Assembly (NCBI GenBank): GCA_003501375.1
Contig: DNPO01000467.1
Span: forward strand, 1-5,686
Direction: 5' to 3'
Length of the DNA stretch: 5,686 bases
Source: Candidatus Sumerlaeota bacterium
GTDB taxonomy: Bacteria > Sumerlaeota > Sumerlaeia > UBA8349
The notes under the pieces are model-generated. The model ran no database searches. It was not told the DNA's origin and worked only from the letters and a program-made list of their open reading frames with translations. Below, piece after piece: positions 1 through 5,686 of the stretch. Position 1 is the stretch's first letter, and each line of letters starts with the position of its first letter. The translations under genes and the position numbers were made by a program.

Positions 1-690
1 CGTTGCTCCAACCCGAACCTGATGAAAAACCCGGCCTACCTCAATGCCGCGATCCACTACCTTGCCGACAAGAAAAAAGGCAAGTCCATCTCTGTGATGA
101 TGCCATACGCGAACGCACTCAAGGACGTTGCCGACTGGTACCGTCAGTTGTGGGCCGAGAGCATTGGTAAAGCGTTTGATCTGAAGGGCAAAAAAGTCAA
201 CGTTGGTCAAACCCCGGTCAAGGCACTCGGCGCAACCGACCAACACTCCCAAGTGCAGTTGTACGTCGAAGGCCCGAACGACAAGATTTTCACCTTCATC
301 GGCACCGAGAAGTTCCGTGCCGAATGCCCCATCCCGGAATCCTTCAAGGACATTCCCGAATTGAACTACCTGCAAGGCCATGACATGGGCACTCTACTCA
401 ACGCCGAGTTGGATGCGACCGAATTTGCGCTTTACTGCGCCGAGCGCCCCAGCGTTAAGTTCATTCTGGACGAGATTTCCCCCGAAAACGTCGGTGGGTT
501 GCTCTACCTGTTGGAAGTCCAAACCGCATTCTCTGGCGGTCTGTACAACATCAATGCGTTCGACCAACCCGGCGTGGAAGAAGGCAAAAAAGCCACCGCC
601 GCGCTCATGGGTCGTACCAAGCCCGAAGATATCGCCAAGGCGAAGGAAATCAAGGCCTTCCAGAAGTTGAAAAAACAAAAAGCGCTGTAA
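1..690 (+). CDS. pgi: Glucose-6-phosphate isomerase, C-terminal part (5' end outside window)
   Basis: This enzyme interconverts glucose 6-phosphate and fructose 6-phosphate in the cytoplasm, linking glycolysis and gluconeogenesis. The reading frame is open from the first base of the window, so the Met codon at 22 is internal and the true start lies upstream; about 229 residues are visible. Numbering from that Met, QLWAESIGK (residues 42-50) matches the block carrying the catalytic Glu (E46). GATDQHSQVQL (70-80) matches the block with the ring-opening His (H75). GGLYNINAFDQPGVEEGK (172-189) fits the second PGI family signature and ends in the active-site Lys (K189). The spacing and the TDQHSQVQL wording resemble the shorter Bacillus-type PGIs more than the E. 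coli type, judged from memory. The C-terminus is lysine-rich and ends at TAA. The gene converges on rnd, and a very long hairpin begins 8 nt after the stop. All catalytic blocks in the visible part are intact, so identification is secure. Confidence 0.96.
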   Translation, partial: RCSNPNLMKNPAYLNAAIHYLADKKKGKSISVMMPYANALKDVADWYRQLWAESIGKAFDLKGKKVNVGQTPVKALGATDQHSQVQLYVEGPNDKIFTFIGTEKFRAECPIPESFKDIPELNYLQGHDMGTLLNAELDATEFALYCAERPSVKFILDEISPENVGGLLYLLEVQTAFSGGLYNINAFDQPGVEEGKKATAALMGRTKPEDIAKAKEIKAFQKLKKQKAL

Positions 691-698
691 AACATAAC

Positions 699-770
699 AA
701 CGCTGGGTACAGCCACACCCCAACAGGGAGAATGCGTTCTTCCTGTTGGGGTCTGGCTGTGCCCAGCGTT
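699..770. terminator. Very long hairpin between convergent pgi and rnd, probable bidirectional terminator
   Basis: The arms 699-732 and 737-770 pair almost completely around a TGCG tetraloop (733-736). By my reading there are 34 positions with one C-C mismatch (716/753) and two G-T pairs (708/761 and 728/741). It starts 8 nt after the pgi stop and lies 24 nt beyond the rnd stop on the other strand, so it could end both transcripts. On the rnd strand it is followed by a T-rich stretch (complement of about 671-698). On the pgi strand no T tract follows (ATCAAATGCA), so it is not a textbook intrinsic terminator in that direction. The stem is much longer than a usual terminator stem, which leaves open a palindromic repeat element or an mRNA 3'-end stabiliser. 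Confidence 0.7.
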
Positions 771-794
771 ATCAAATGCAGAGCAGGACGGCGA

Positions 795-1949
795 TCAGCC
801 CAACAATGGCGTCCATACCGGCTCAAGCAGGTCGATTTGCCAATGTGTCAGGCGCGTTTTTTCTGCTAATTCCAGTTTGCTGCGCAGGCGCTCGCGTACC
901 ACGTCTTGCATGACGGAACGCGGTGCCAAGACGGACGGCGTTAAATTTAACTCAGTGGCAATGACGTCGCGGGCTTTTTGCAATTCCGCCAGCGTTTGTT
1001 CATCTTCCGGGGTCCAGGGGATAATTTTACGGCGTGGTTCGGAACGTTCCTGGCGCACGGGGCGTGGCGCGTTTAGCGCAATTGTGAGAATCTGTTGTAA
1101 ATCGCTCAGGCGTTTTCCCCGTACATTGCGCGGAAGTTTGTCGTACTCTTCCAAAGTGCGCTCGGGGTTTTCCACCAGCCACGTGCAAATGTCCAGCAAA
1201 AATTGGTTGTTGAGCACCTTGAAGGGAGGCAGGTCGGCGGACTGGGCCTGGCCCTCGCGCCATTCCCAAAGGGCGCGCAAAAACACCTGCGCATCTTTGG
1301 GCAAGCGGTTGGAGCCTTTGATGCGCCAAACTTCATCCGCGCTTTTTTCCTTGGGCGTTGCGGTTAGCGCCGCATGCACCATGCGCTGGCAATTTTCGCG
1401 GTGCCATTCAAGACGTCCCAACTTGGTTAGTTCTGCCTCAATCATCCCGACCATTTCTTCCAAATAGCGCGTGTCGTTGGCGGCGTAAGCAAACTGGCGC
1501 GGTTCCAGAGGACGACGTGACCAGTCCCATTTTTGACCATCTTTGGGGAGGACAACGGCGAAGTGGCGTTCAACCAATGCGCCCAAACCAAACGGTTCGT
1601 AACCGAGCAGTTGCGCGGCAAGCATGGTGTCAAATACCTCGCCCTCCGGCGCAAAGTCATAGGAAGCGCGCAGCATGCGCAGGTCGTAATCGGCACCGTG
1701 CAGCAGCAGGCGTTTGGTGCGCAAGGCGTCTAACAGGGGTGTGAGACCAAATCCCGCCAGTGGGTCGATAATAAAATTCAGGCCGTTGGCGCTGATCTGG
1801 ATGAGGCAGACCTTGGGGTAGTAGTGGTGCAGGCTGTCGGCTTCGGTGTCCAGCGCTACGACGGAGGTTTGCTCAATAACGGCAATGCATCCCTGAAGAC
1901 TTTCTGCAGATTCAATGACTTGATATTCTAATTCCTCTGCAATACTCAT
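795..1949 (-). CDS. rnd: Ribonuclease D (DEDDy 3'-5' exoribonuclease with HRDC domain)
   Basis: RNase D trims 3' extensions from tRNA precursors and other stable RNAs in the cytoplasm. From the ATG at 1949 the product has 384 residues, close to the usual length (E. coli about 375). The exonuclease domain spans roughly residues 8-175. Exo I is ALDTEADS, with metal ligands D34 and E36. Exo II is HGADYDLRML with D89. Exo III is YAANDTRYL with Y155 and D159, the DEDDy pattern. An HRDC domain follows at about 205-293 (RLPKDAQVFLRALWEWRE through LPRNVRGKRL). The helical tail near 315-375, with ELNLTPSVLAPRS, looks like the degenerate second HRDC-like domain of RNase D. The start was chosen because ATG and the TGA of the upstream lipoprotein gene share ATGA, a typical coupling overlap. 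A GTG at 1976 would add nine residues, but the AAGGAG beside it (1976-1981) overlaps that GTG and so cannot serve it. All catalytic residues are present, so the enzyme should be active. Confidence 0.94.
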   Translation of the reverse strand: MSIAEELEYQVIESAESLQGCIAVIEQTSVVALDTEADSLHHYYPKVCLIQISANGLNFIIDPLAGFGLTPLLDALRTKRLLLHGADYDLRMLRASYDFAPEGEVFDTMLAAQLLGYEPFGLGALVERHFAVVLPKDGQKWDWSRRPLEPRQFAYAANDTRYLEEMVGMIEAELTKLGRLEWHRENCQRMVHAALTATPKEKSADEVWRIKGSNRLPKDAQVFLRALWEWREGQAQSADLPPFKVLNNQFLLDICTWLVENPERTLEEYDKLPRNVRGKRLSDLQQILTIALNAPRPVRQERSEPRRKIIPWTPEDEQTLAELQKARDVIATELNLTPSVLAPRSVMQDVVRERLRSKLELAEKTRLTHWQIDLLEPVWTPLLG

Positions 1950-2836
1950 GGCTGTTGTCCCATCTTTTCCACCCACTCCTTCAGGGGGCGCGGTTCTTGT
2001 CCGTCGGGGGATTTCAGCACAAAGGTTGAGGCGTCCGGCGGTTTATTCAATGTAACCGAGGTCAGCGAAGTGGTCAGGGTCAGATTGGATTCGGGGAAAT
2101 ATAGATCAAAGTCGGCGGGGAACAATCCGTTGGGGAAATGGCGGTAGGCGCGGTACACGACGCGGAAGCGTACCTTGCCCTCTTTGTTTTCCATGCGGAT
2201 TTCCTTGACCAGACCATCGGACAGGCGCACCACATAGTACAGGCTTCCACCGCCTTCCAAGTTGCGGCCCACCGTGTAGTAGCGATTCCACCAGGACGGT
2301 TTCGGCAAGTGTTCGGCGGGCTCAACCTGACGAAGCAGTTCGGTTAATTGATTCTCGGGAGTGAAGACGAGCGCCAAGTCTTTGGGCTGAATGCCGAAAA
2401 AGGCTTCACGATCACTGGCGGACAGGCTGTTGATTGCGCCCGTGTAGAGCGCTTTTTTATCTTTGATGGATATTTGGTTGCCGTTTTGCACAACGCGGAG
2501 CAGGACGGCTGCATCGCCGGGAAGATTGGGGTCATCCAAACCGATCAGGATGCGGTCGGGAGGAACGCAGTTGGCTTTCAACAGTACGCGCTTCGACCCC
2601 AGGCGCAACGGTTGGCTGGCAGTAGCGGTAGTGCGGGCAATCACGCTTTGGTATTTGGTATTGAGGTTTTCGGTTTTTTGCGCGAGTTCGCTCGTATTGG
2701 TTGCCGGATAGAGAAACGCCGGAACAGAGGGCGCGTTCATGCCGTTGTTCAACATGCCGCAACCAGTGAGGAGAGCTGTGAGAGAAACCAGAAGAGCGAG
2801 TTTTAAATAGGGGGAGAAGATAGACGAGGGACGCAT
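1946..2836 (-). CDS. Putative LolA/LolB-like (DUF4292-like) lipoprotein
   Basis: The 296-residue product starts with a lipoprotein signal: basic Arg2 and Lys12, a hydrophobic run at about residues 11-24, then the lipobox LTGC with the lipidated Cys at 26. Residue 27 is Gly, not the Asp that retains lipoproteins in the inner membrane of enterobacteria, so outer-membrane anchoring is plausible. After a Pro/Asn-rich linker (27-45) the mature part alternates short beta-like segments and reads like the open barrel of LolA/LolB or DUF4292 proteins. Examples are a lysine-rich strand near 80-88, a KALYTG turn (128-133), a tyrosine-rich strand SLYYVVRL (198-205), then KVRFRVVYRAYRHFPNG and a late VTLNKPPDASTF (261-272), similar to the closing strand of those families. 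Such proteins bind lipids or lipoproteins in the periplasm; the exact role here is unknown. A strong AAAGGAGG site lies 5 nt before the ATG. The stop overlaps the rnd start by 4 nt. Family assignment rests on pattern memory only. Confidence 0.75.
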   Translation of the reverse strand: MRPSSIFSPYLKLALLVSLTALLTGCGMLNNGMNAPSVPAFLYPATNTSELAQKTENLNTKYQSVIARTTATASQPLRLGSKRVLLKANCVPPDRILIGLDDPNLPGDAAVLLRVVQNGNQISIKDKKALYTGAINSLSASDREAFFGIQPKDLALVFTPENQLTELLRQVEPAEHLPKPSWWNRYYTVGRNLEGGGSLYYVVRLSDGLVKEIRMENKEGKVRFRVVYRAYRHFPNGLFPADFDLYFPESNLTLTTSLTSVTLNKPPDASTFVLKSPDGQEPRPLKEWVEKMGQQP

Positions 2837-2841
2837 GCCGT

Positions 2842-2849
2842 CCTCCTTT
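2842..2849 (-). promoter_or_regulatory. Strong Shine-Dalgarno of the lipoprotein gene, next to a small hairpin
   Basis: On the minus strand AAAGGAGG precedes the ATG at 2836 by 5 nt, which fixes that start. Directly upstream, CATAG and CTATG (2850-2854 and 2861-2865) form a perfect 5-bp stem with a 6-nt loop that abuts the ribosome site without covering it. I could not identify a convincing promoter in this spacer. Confidence 0.75.
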
Positions 2850-2899
2850 CATAGTCGCTTCTATGATGGGGAATCGGACGGCGAGAGGCAAGGAAAAAA

Positions 2900-3011
2900 G
2901 AATTAGGAATGAGGAATTAGGAATTACGAATTAAGGATTAAAACCAGGAAAACGTTTTGTGGCGCTTGCTTAGTTTTGATTCCTAATTCGTAATTCCTCG
3001 TTCGTAATTGC
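2900..3011. repeat. Two oppositely oriented arrays of a degenerate 7-bp tandem repeat forming an imperfect inverted repeat
   Basis: The left array (2900-2941) consists of six consecutive heptads: GAATTAG, GAATGAG, GAATTAG, GAATTAC, GAATTAA, GGATTAA. The right array (2977-3011) has five heptads in the opposite orientation: TGATTCC, TAATTCG, TAATTCC, TCGTTCG, TAATTGC. The arrays can pair, with one 7-nt unit looped out on the left, to make a long AT-rich hairpin around a central region at about 2945-2972. They fill most of the 176 bp between the EF-G-like gene and the lipoprotein gene. On the transcribed (minus) strand the left array is followed by CTTTTTTCC (complement of 2892-2900), so the structure may also end the EF-G transcript. 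Heptanucleotide tandem repeats of this look are known from intergenic regions of cyanobacteria and some other bacteria. Confidence 0.85.
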
Positions 3012-3012
3012 A

Positions 3013-5082
3013 TTACTCTTCTTCCGCCACATGTTCCTTCTTGGCGGTTTCGACGATCTTGGCCTGGATTTCGTGCGGCACAGGCTCATAGTGCGAGAAA
3101 GCGCGTTCAAACGTACCGCGTCCGCCGGTCATGGAGCGCAGGTTTTGCGCGTAGCTGACCATTTCCGCCTCGGGAATCATCGCCTTGACAACAGATTTGC
3201 TGTTGACGCTTTCCGTGCCAGCAATGTGACCGCGGCGTTGGCTGACATCACCCATCACGTCGCCCATGTAGGACTCGGGGACGATAGTGGTAACGGTGCA
3301 GATAGGCTCCAAAATGATCGGGCCGGATTGCAGGGCGATTTGTTTGAATGCCTGCGAGGACGCAATCTGGAATGCCATGTCGGACGAGTCCACATCGTGA
3401 TACTTGCCGTCGAAGCAGTCGGCATGGACGCCAACCACGCGGTATCCGGCAAGGATACCTTTTTCCATCGCCATATGGCAGCCCTTGTCCACGGCGCTCT
3501 GGTAGTTGGTCGGAATGGCTCCACCGAACACGGACCATTTAAATTCGTAATCGGCGTCCTTATGCGGGGCCAGGCGCATGTGTACTTCAGCAAACTGGCC
3601 ACGCCCGCCGGACTGTTTCTTGTGGCGGTACATGCCTTCGGCTTTTTTCGTGATAGTTTCGCGGTAGCGGATTTTTGGCACGTCCATCGCGAGGTCTACC
3701 TTGGTCTTGGCTTTCAGGCGACCTACGGCAACTTCCAGATGTTGTTCACCCATTCCGGACAGTAGCGTCTGGTGACACTCCGCGTCGCGTTCCACATGGA
3801 GCGTGGGGTCTTGCTCGATCAAGGCGTGCAGGCCGATACCGATCTTGTCCTCGTCCTGCGACGACTTGGCATGAATAGCCATGACAGAGGTGCGTTGCGG
3901 GAAGAGCGTCGGATTAAACTTCACGTTTAGTTTTGGATCGCACAGCGTGTCGTTGGTACCGGTGAGAGTGAGTTTTGCTACCACGCCAATGTCACCCGCG
4001 TTGATTTTAGCGACTTCCTCCTGCTTCTTACCGCGCAGGGTCAGAACGTGCGCGACTTTTTCTTCTTTGTCGCGCGTTACGTTTTTCATCGGTGCGGCGG
4101 GCAGGAGGCTCCCGCTTATCACCTTGAAAAAGGTAAGGCGTCCGGTAAAATCATCGGACAGCGTCTTGAACACGAATGCGGAAAATGGCTCGTTGGGCTT
4201 GACGGGGAACACTTTGGGACCGGTACCGTTGACGCCTTCCAGACCGGGCATTTGCAGCGGATTGGGGAAGGAGGCCTCCATGAAATCCATGAAGGGACGG
4301 ATGCCGATATTGAGCAATGCGGAGCCTGCAAACACGGGAATGAAGCGGCGCTCGGCAAAGGACTCTTCCAGGCCGCGGGCGATTTCCTCATCCGTGAGTG
4401 CGCCCTCAGAAAAGAATTTTTCCATCAGAGTATCGTCGCCTTCGGCGGCAGACTCGACCACTTGGTCGCGAAGCGATGCCACATGCGCCAGCAAGTCAGC
4501 GGGCACTTCAATTTTTTTACCGTCTTTGTCCTCGGTGTTGTTGGGGTCGAGAATTTCGACCACGCCAACGAGGGATTTGTCTTTGCCGATGGGCCAGGAA
4601 AGTGGAACGCATTTCTTCCCAAGAACATTGTTCAGTTCTTCGATGGTCTTGGCAAAGTCGGTGTTTTCCTTGTCCAACTTGTTCACAAAAATAGCAACGG
4701 GCAGATTGCGCTCCTCGGCCCATTCCAGCGCGAGCTCCGCACCGACTTGGACGCCGGAACCGGCATCCACAAAAATCACCACGCCATCCGCCACGCGCAG
4801 GCAGGAGAACGTTTCACTAATAAAATCGCGGCTGCCGGGGCAGTCCAAAACATTGACCTTAATATTTTTTGTTTCAACGGGCAGCAGAGTCGCATTGATC
4901 GACATTCTGCGTTTTACTTCTTCTGCGTCGTAGTCGGAAACCAAGTTGCCATCTTCGGTGCGTCCCATGCGCTCGATGTGCTTATGGCGAAACAGAAGGG
5001 ACTCAGCAAAGGTGGACTTGCCAGAACCAGAATGGCCCAAAAATGCGACATTGCGTACATTCTCTGCGGTGTACTCTTTCAC
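3013..5082 (-). CDS. Elongation factor G-like translational GTPase (EF-G2 type paralogue)
   Basis: The 689-residue product has the five-domain EF-G layout. The G domain (about 1-290) holds the P-loop GHSGSGKST (16-24), switch I RRMSI (58-62), G3 DCPGS (80-84), G4 NKLD (134-137) and G5 SAL (254-256), with the G' insert between G4 and G5. Domain II follows (about 295-400, FVFKTLSDDFTGRLTF), then domain III (about 410-470, LSGMGEQHLEV). Domain IV is at about 470-590 with YRETI, HKKQSGGRGQFAEV and YHDVDSSDMAF; its tip His is kept (H562). Domain V has EPICTV and GDVMGDVSQRRGHI. The wording around the P-loop (LGHSGSGKSTFAESLL, EDGNLVSDYDAEE) matches EF-G2/EF-G-like proteins better than the canonical FusA P-loop. 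G3 has Ser84 where canonical EF-G has the catalytic His, and the switch I Thr is Ser61. No rpsL, rpsG or tuf gene is adjacent, also against main FusA. Translocase, recycling or stress roles cannot be separated from sequence. GTG is the only reasonable start: an in-frame TAG lies at 5101-5103. Confidence 0.93.
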   Translation of the reverse strand: MKEYTAENVRNVAFLGHSGSGKSTFAESLLFRHKHIERMGRTEDGNLVSDYDAEEVKRRMSINATLLPVETKNIKVNVLDCPGSRDFISETFSCLRVADGVVIFVDAGSGVQVGAELALEWAEERNLPVAIFVNKLDKENTDFAKTIEELNNVLGKKCVPLSWPIGKDKSLVGVVEILDPNNTEDKDGKKIEVPADLLAHVASLRDQVVESAAEGDDTLMEKFFSEGALTDEEIARGLEESFAERRFIPVFAGSALLNIGIRPFMDFMEASFPNPLQMPGLEGVNGTGPKVFPVKPNEPFSAFVFKTLSDDFTGRLTFFKVISGSLLPAAPMKNVTRDKEEKVAHVLTLRGKKQEEVAKINAGDIGVVAKLTLTGTNDTLCDPKLNVKFNPTLFPQRTSVMAIHAKSSQDEDKIGIGLHALIEQDPTLHVERDAECHQTLLSGMGEQHLEVAVGRLKAKTKVDLAMDVPKIRYRETITKKAEGMYRHKKQSGGRGQFAEVHMRLAPHKDADYEFKWSVFGGAIPTNYQSAVDKGCHMAMEKGILAGYRVVGVHADCFDGKYHDVDSSDMAFQIASSQAFKQIALQSGPIILEPICTVTTIVPESYMGDVMGDVSQRRGHIAGTESVNSKSVVKAMIPEAEMVSYAQNLRSMTGGRGTFERAFSHYEPVPHEIQAKIVETAKKEHVAEEE

Positions 5083-5090
5083 AATACCTT

Positions 5091-5098
5091 CTCCTTCC
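5091..5098 (-). promoter_or_regulatory. Shine-Dalgarno fixing the GTG start of the EF-G-like gene
   Basis: On the minus strand GGAAGGAG ends 8 nt before the GTG at 5082. Because an in-frame TAG lies just upstream (5101-5103) and the next internal Met is residue 60, inside switch I, this site identifies GTG as the initiation codon. Confidence 0.88.
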
Positions 5099-5173
5099 GA
5101 CTAGTGATGTTAATGGATTTCGAATGAAACACAAACGAAGCGCCCATAAGCGGCAAGCCCCGAAGGCGTGATT

Positions 5174-5200
5174 CTAATACAAAATTGTGAGGTTTGACAA
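5174..5200 (-). promoter_or_regulatory. Candidate sigma70-type promoter of the EF-G-like gene
   Basis: On the minus strand TTGTCA (5200-5195, one change from TTGACA) is followed after 15 nt by TATTAG (5179-5174, four of six to TATAAT). It lies between the secF terminator and the GTG start and would give an 80-90 nt leader. The spacer is shorter than the preferred 17 nt and the -10 match is only fair, so this is a suggestion. Position after a strong terminator is the better argument that a promoter must be here. Confidence 0.35.
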
Positions 5201-5210
5201 GGGCATTGCG

Positions 5211-5254
5211 CAAAAAAACAAAAAAGGACAACATCTGACGATGTTGTCCTTTTT
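5211..5254 (-). terminator. Intrinsic terminator of the secF transcript
   Basis: AAAAAGGACAACAT (5221-5234) pairs perfectly with ATGTTGTCCTTTTT (5241-5254); adding the C-G pair 5235/5240 gives 15 bp with a TGAC loop. On the minus strand the stem runs into TTTTTGTTTTTTTG (complement of 5211-5225), a classic U tract. It begins 34 nt after the secF stop. The opposite strand also has a T run after the stem (5250-5254), so it may work in both directions, although no gene on the plus strand needs it. Confidence 0.92.
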
Positions 5255-5288
5255 GTCCTTGCAACTCTTTATGTCCTTTGCTGAGCGC

Positions 5289-5686
5289 TTATCGTCTTCC
5301 ACCACGGCTGCGAACGGCTGCAGGAACCAGCACGCCTTCTTCCACAGCGGCTTCAGTTTCGGCTTCGGCTACCACTTTGTTGGAGCGACGGCCCAGTTCT
5401 TCAAACAACTCACCCTTCTTGCGCTCGTTCCACCAGTACACCAGCGGAGCGGCAATGAAGTCAGAGGAGTAAGTACCGATGATACCGCCGAAGATCATGG
5501 TAAACGCGAACGGGTTCAGGCTGCGTCCACCGAGGAAGAAGAGAACGGTCATAACCAGGATAACCGTTCCGGAGGTGATGATGGTTCGACTAAGGGACTG
5601 GTTCATGGCACTGTTGCAGATGTCCTTGAAGGAGCGGTTGTGCATGGTATGCGAGTTTTCGCGGATACGGTCGAAGATAACGATGG
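5289..5686 (-). CDS. secF: Protein translocase subunit SecF (or SecF half of SecDF), C-terminal part; 5' end outside window
   Basis: SecF works with SecD in the inner membrane, using the proton gradient to help SecYEG complete export. The frame is open to the right edge (first full codon at 5684) and ends at TAA; 131 residues are visible. Numbering from that codon, IVIFDRIREN (1-10) and NQSLSRTIITSGT (28-40) are hallmark SecF blocks around the last transmembrane segments. They are followed by a hydrophobic helix (about 35-53) and a second membrane region with FGGIIGTYSSDFIAAPLVYW (65-84). The cytosolic tail is first acidic and Ala-rich, then ends RSRGGRR. Asp75 in TYSSDFIA stands where family members that I recall have a hydrophobic residue. 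Since only the C-terminus is seen, a fused SecDF cannot be excluded. A strong terminator follows, separating it from the EF-G-like gene. Confidence 0.93.
   Translation of the reverse strand, partial: IVIFDRIRENSHTMHNRSFKDICNSAMNQSLSRTIITSGTVILVMTVLFFLGGRSLNPFAFTMIFGGIIGTYSSDFIAAPLVYWWNERKKGELFEELGRRSNKVVAEAETEAAVEEGVLVPAAVRSRGGRR

Noticed and set aside
877..1467. Plus-strand open frame of 196 codons opposite rnd
   Set aside because: It is antisense to the conserved exonuclease and HRDC blocks of RNase D, and the translation is Ser/Arg-rich with no motif.
1974..1976. GTG as the start of rnd, adding nine residues
   Set aside because: The only nearby Shine-Dalgarno-like sequence (1976-1981) overlaps this GTG and lies inside lipoprotein codons; the ATGA overlap at 1946-1949 is the more usual arrangement.
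2900..3011. CRISPR array or transposon end
   Set aside because: The units are contiguous 7-mers without spacers, no cas or transposase gene is present, and no target-site duplication is visible.
3031..3765. Plus-strand open frame of 244 codons opposite EF-G domains III-V
   Set aside because: It mirrors conserved EF-G sequence on the other strand and has no independent support such as a plausible ribosome site or family motif.
3881..5127. Two long plus-strand open frames (3881-4933 and 4048-5127, 350 and 359 codons) opposite the EF-G-like gene
   Set aside because: They lie antisense to a complete, motif-rich EF-G reading frame, in two different frames. Their translations show no recognisable domain; such open antisense frames are expected from the codon bias of the real gene.
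5194..5199. Perfect TTGACA on the plus strand
   Set aside because: No -10 element follows at 16-18 nt and there is no plus-strand gene downstream. The same bases on the minus strand give the TTGTCA of the proposed EF-G promoter.

Overview
The window is a chromosomal housekeeping stretch from a bacterium that I cannot name. It holds five protein genes, two of them cut by the window edges. A lipobox protein of LolA/LolB-like character points to a Gram-negative type of envelope. The strong AAGGAG-type ribosome binding sites, moderate G+C and a bacterial EF-G2 paralogue fit many phyla. A Planctomycetes-Verrucomicrobia-Chlamydiae-type or neighbouring candidate lineage is possible, but that is a weak inference.

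Layout, left to right. Positions 1-690 (+) hold the C-terminal part of glucose-6-phosphate isomerase. It converges on a minus-strand block, and the 104 bp gap between them is almost filled by one very long hairpin (699-770). On the minus strand, read in the direction of transcription (right to left), come the C-terminal end of SecF or of a fused SecDF (5686-5289), a strong intrinsic terminator (about 5254-5211), a candidate promoter and an 80-90 nt leader, and an EF-G-like translational GTPase with a GTG start (5082-3013). Next is a gap of 176 bp carrying two oppositely oriented arrays of a degenerate 7-bp repeat (2900-3011). A LolA/LolB-like lipoprotein (2836-1946) follows, overlapped by 4 nt (ATGA) by a ribonuclease D gene (1949-795).

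The genes do not form one pathway. SecF serves protein export, the EF-G-like protein is a ribosomal GTPase paralogue, the lipoprotein probably belongs to envelope lipid or lipoprotein handling, RNase D trims the 3' ends of stable RNAs, and Pgi is glycolytic. The only convincing operon link is lipoprotein-rnd. SecF is separated from the EF-G-like gene by a terminator, and the EF-G-like gene from the lipoprotein by the repeat-bearing spacer.

I found no mobile element, CRISPR array, defence system, tRNA or rRNA. The least ordinary features are non-coding: the 34-bp hairpin after pgi and the inverted heptad arrays. After these comes the altered G-domain signature of the EF-G paralogue. I see no evidence of a new multi-gene system here.
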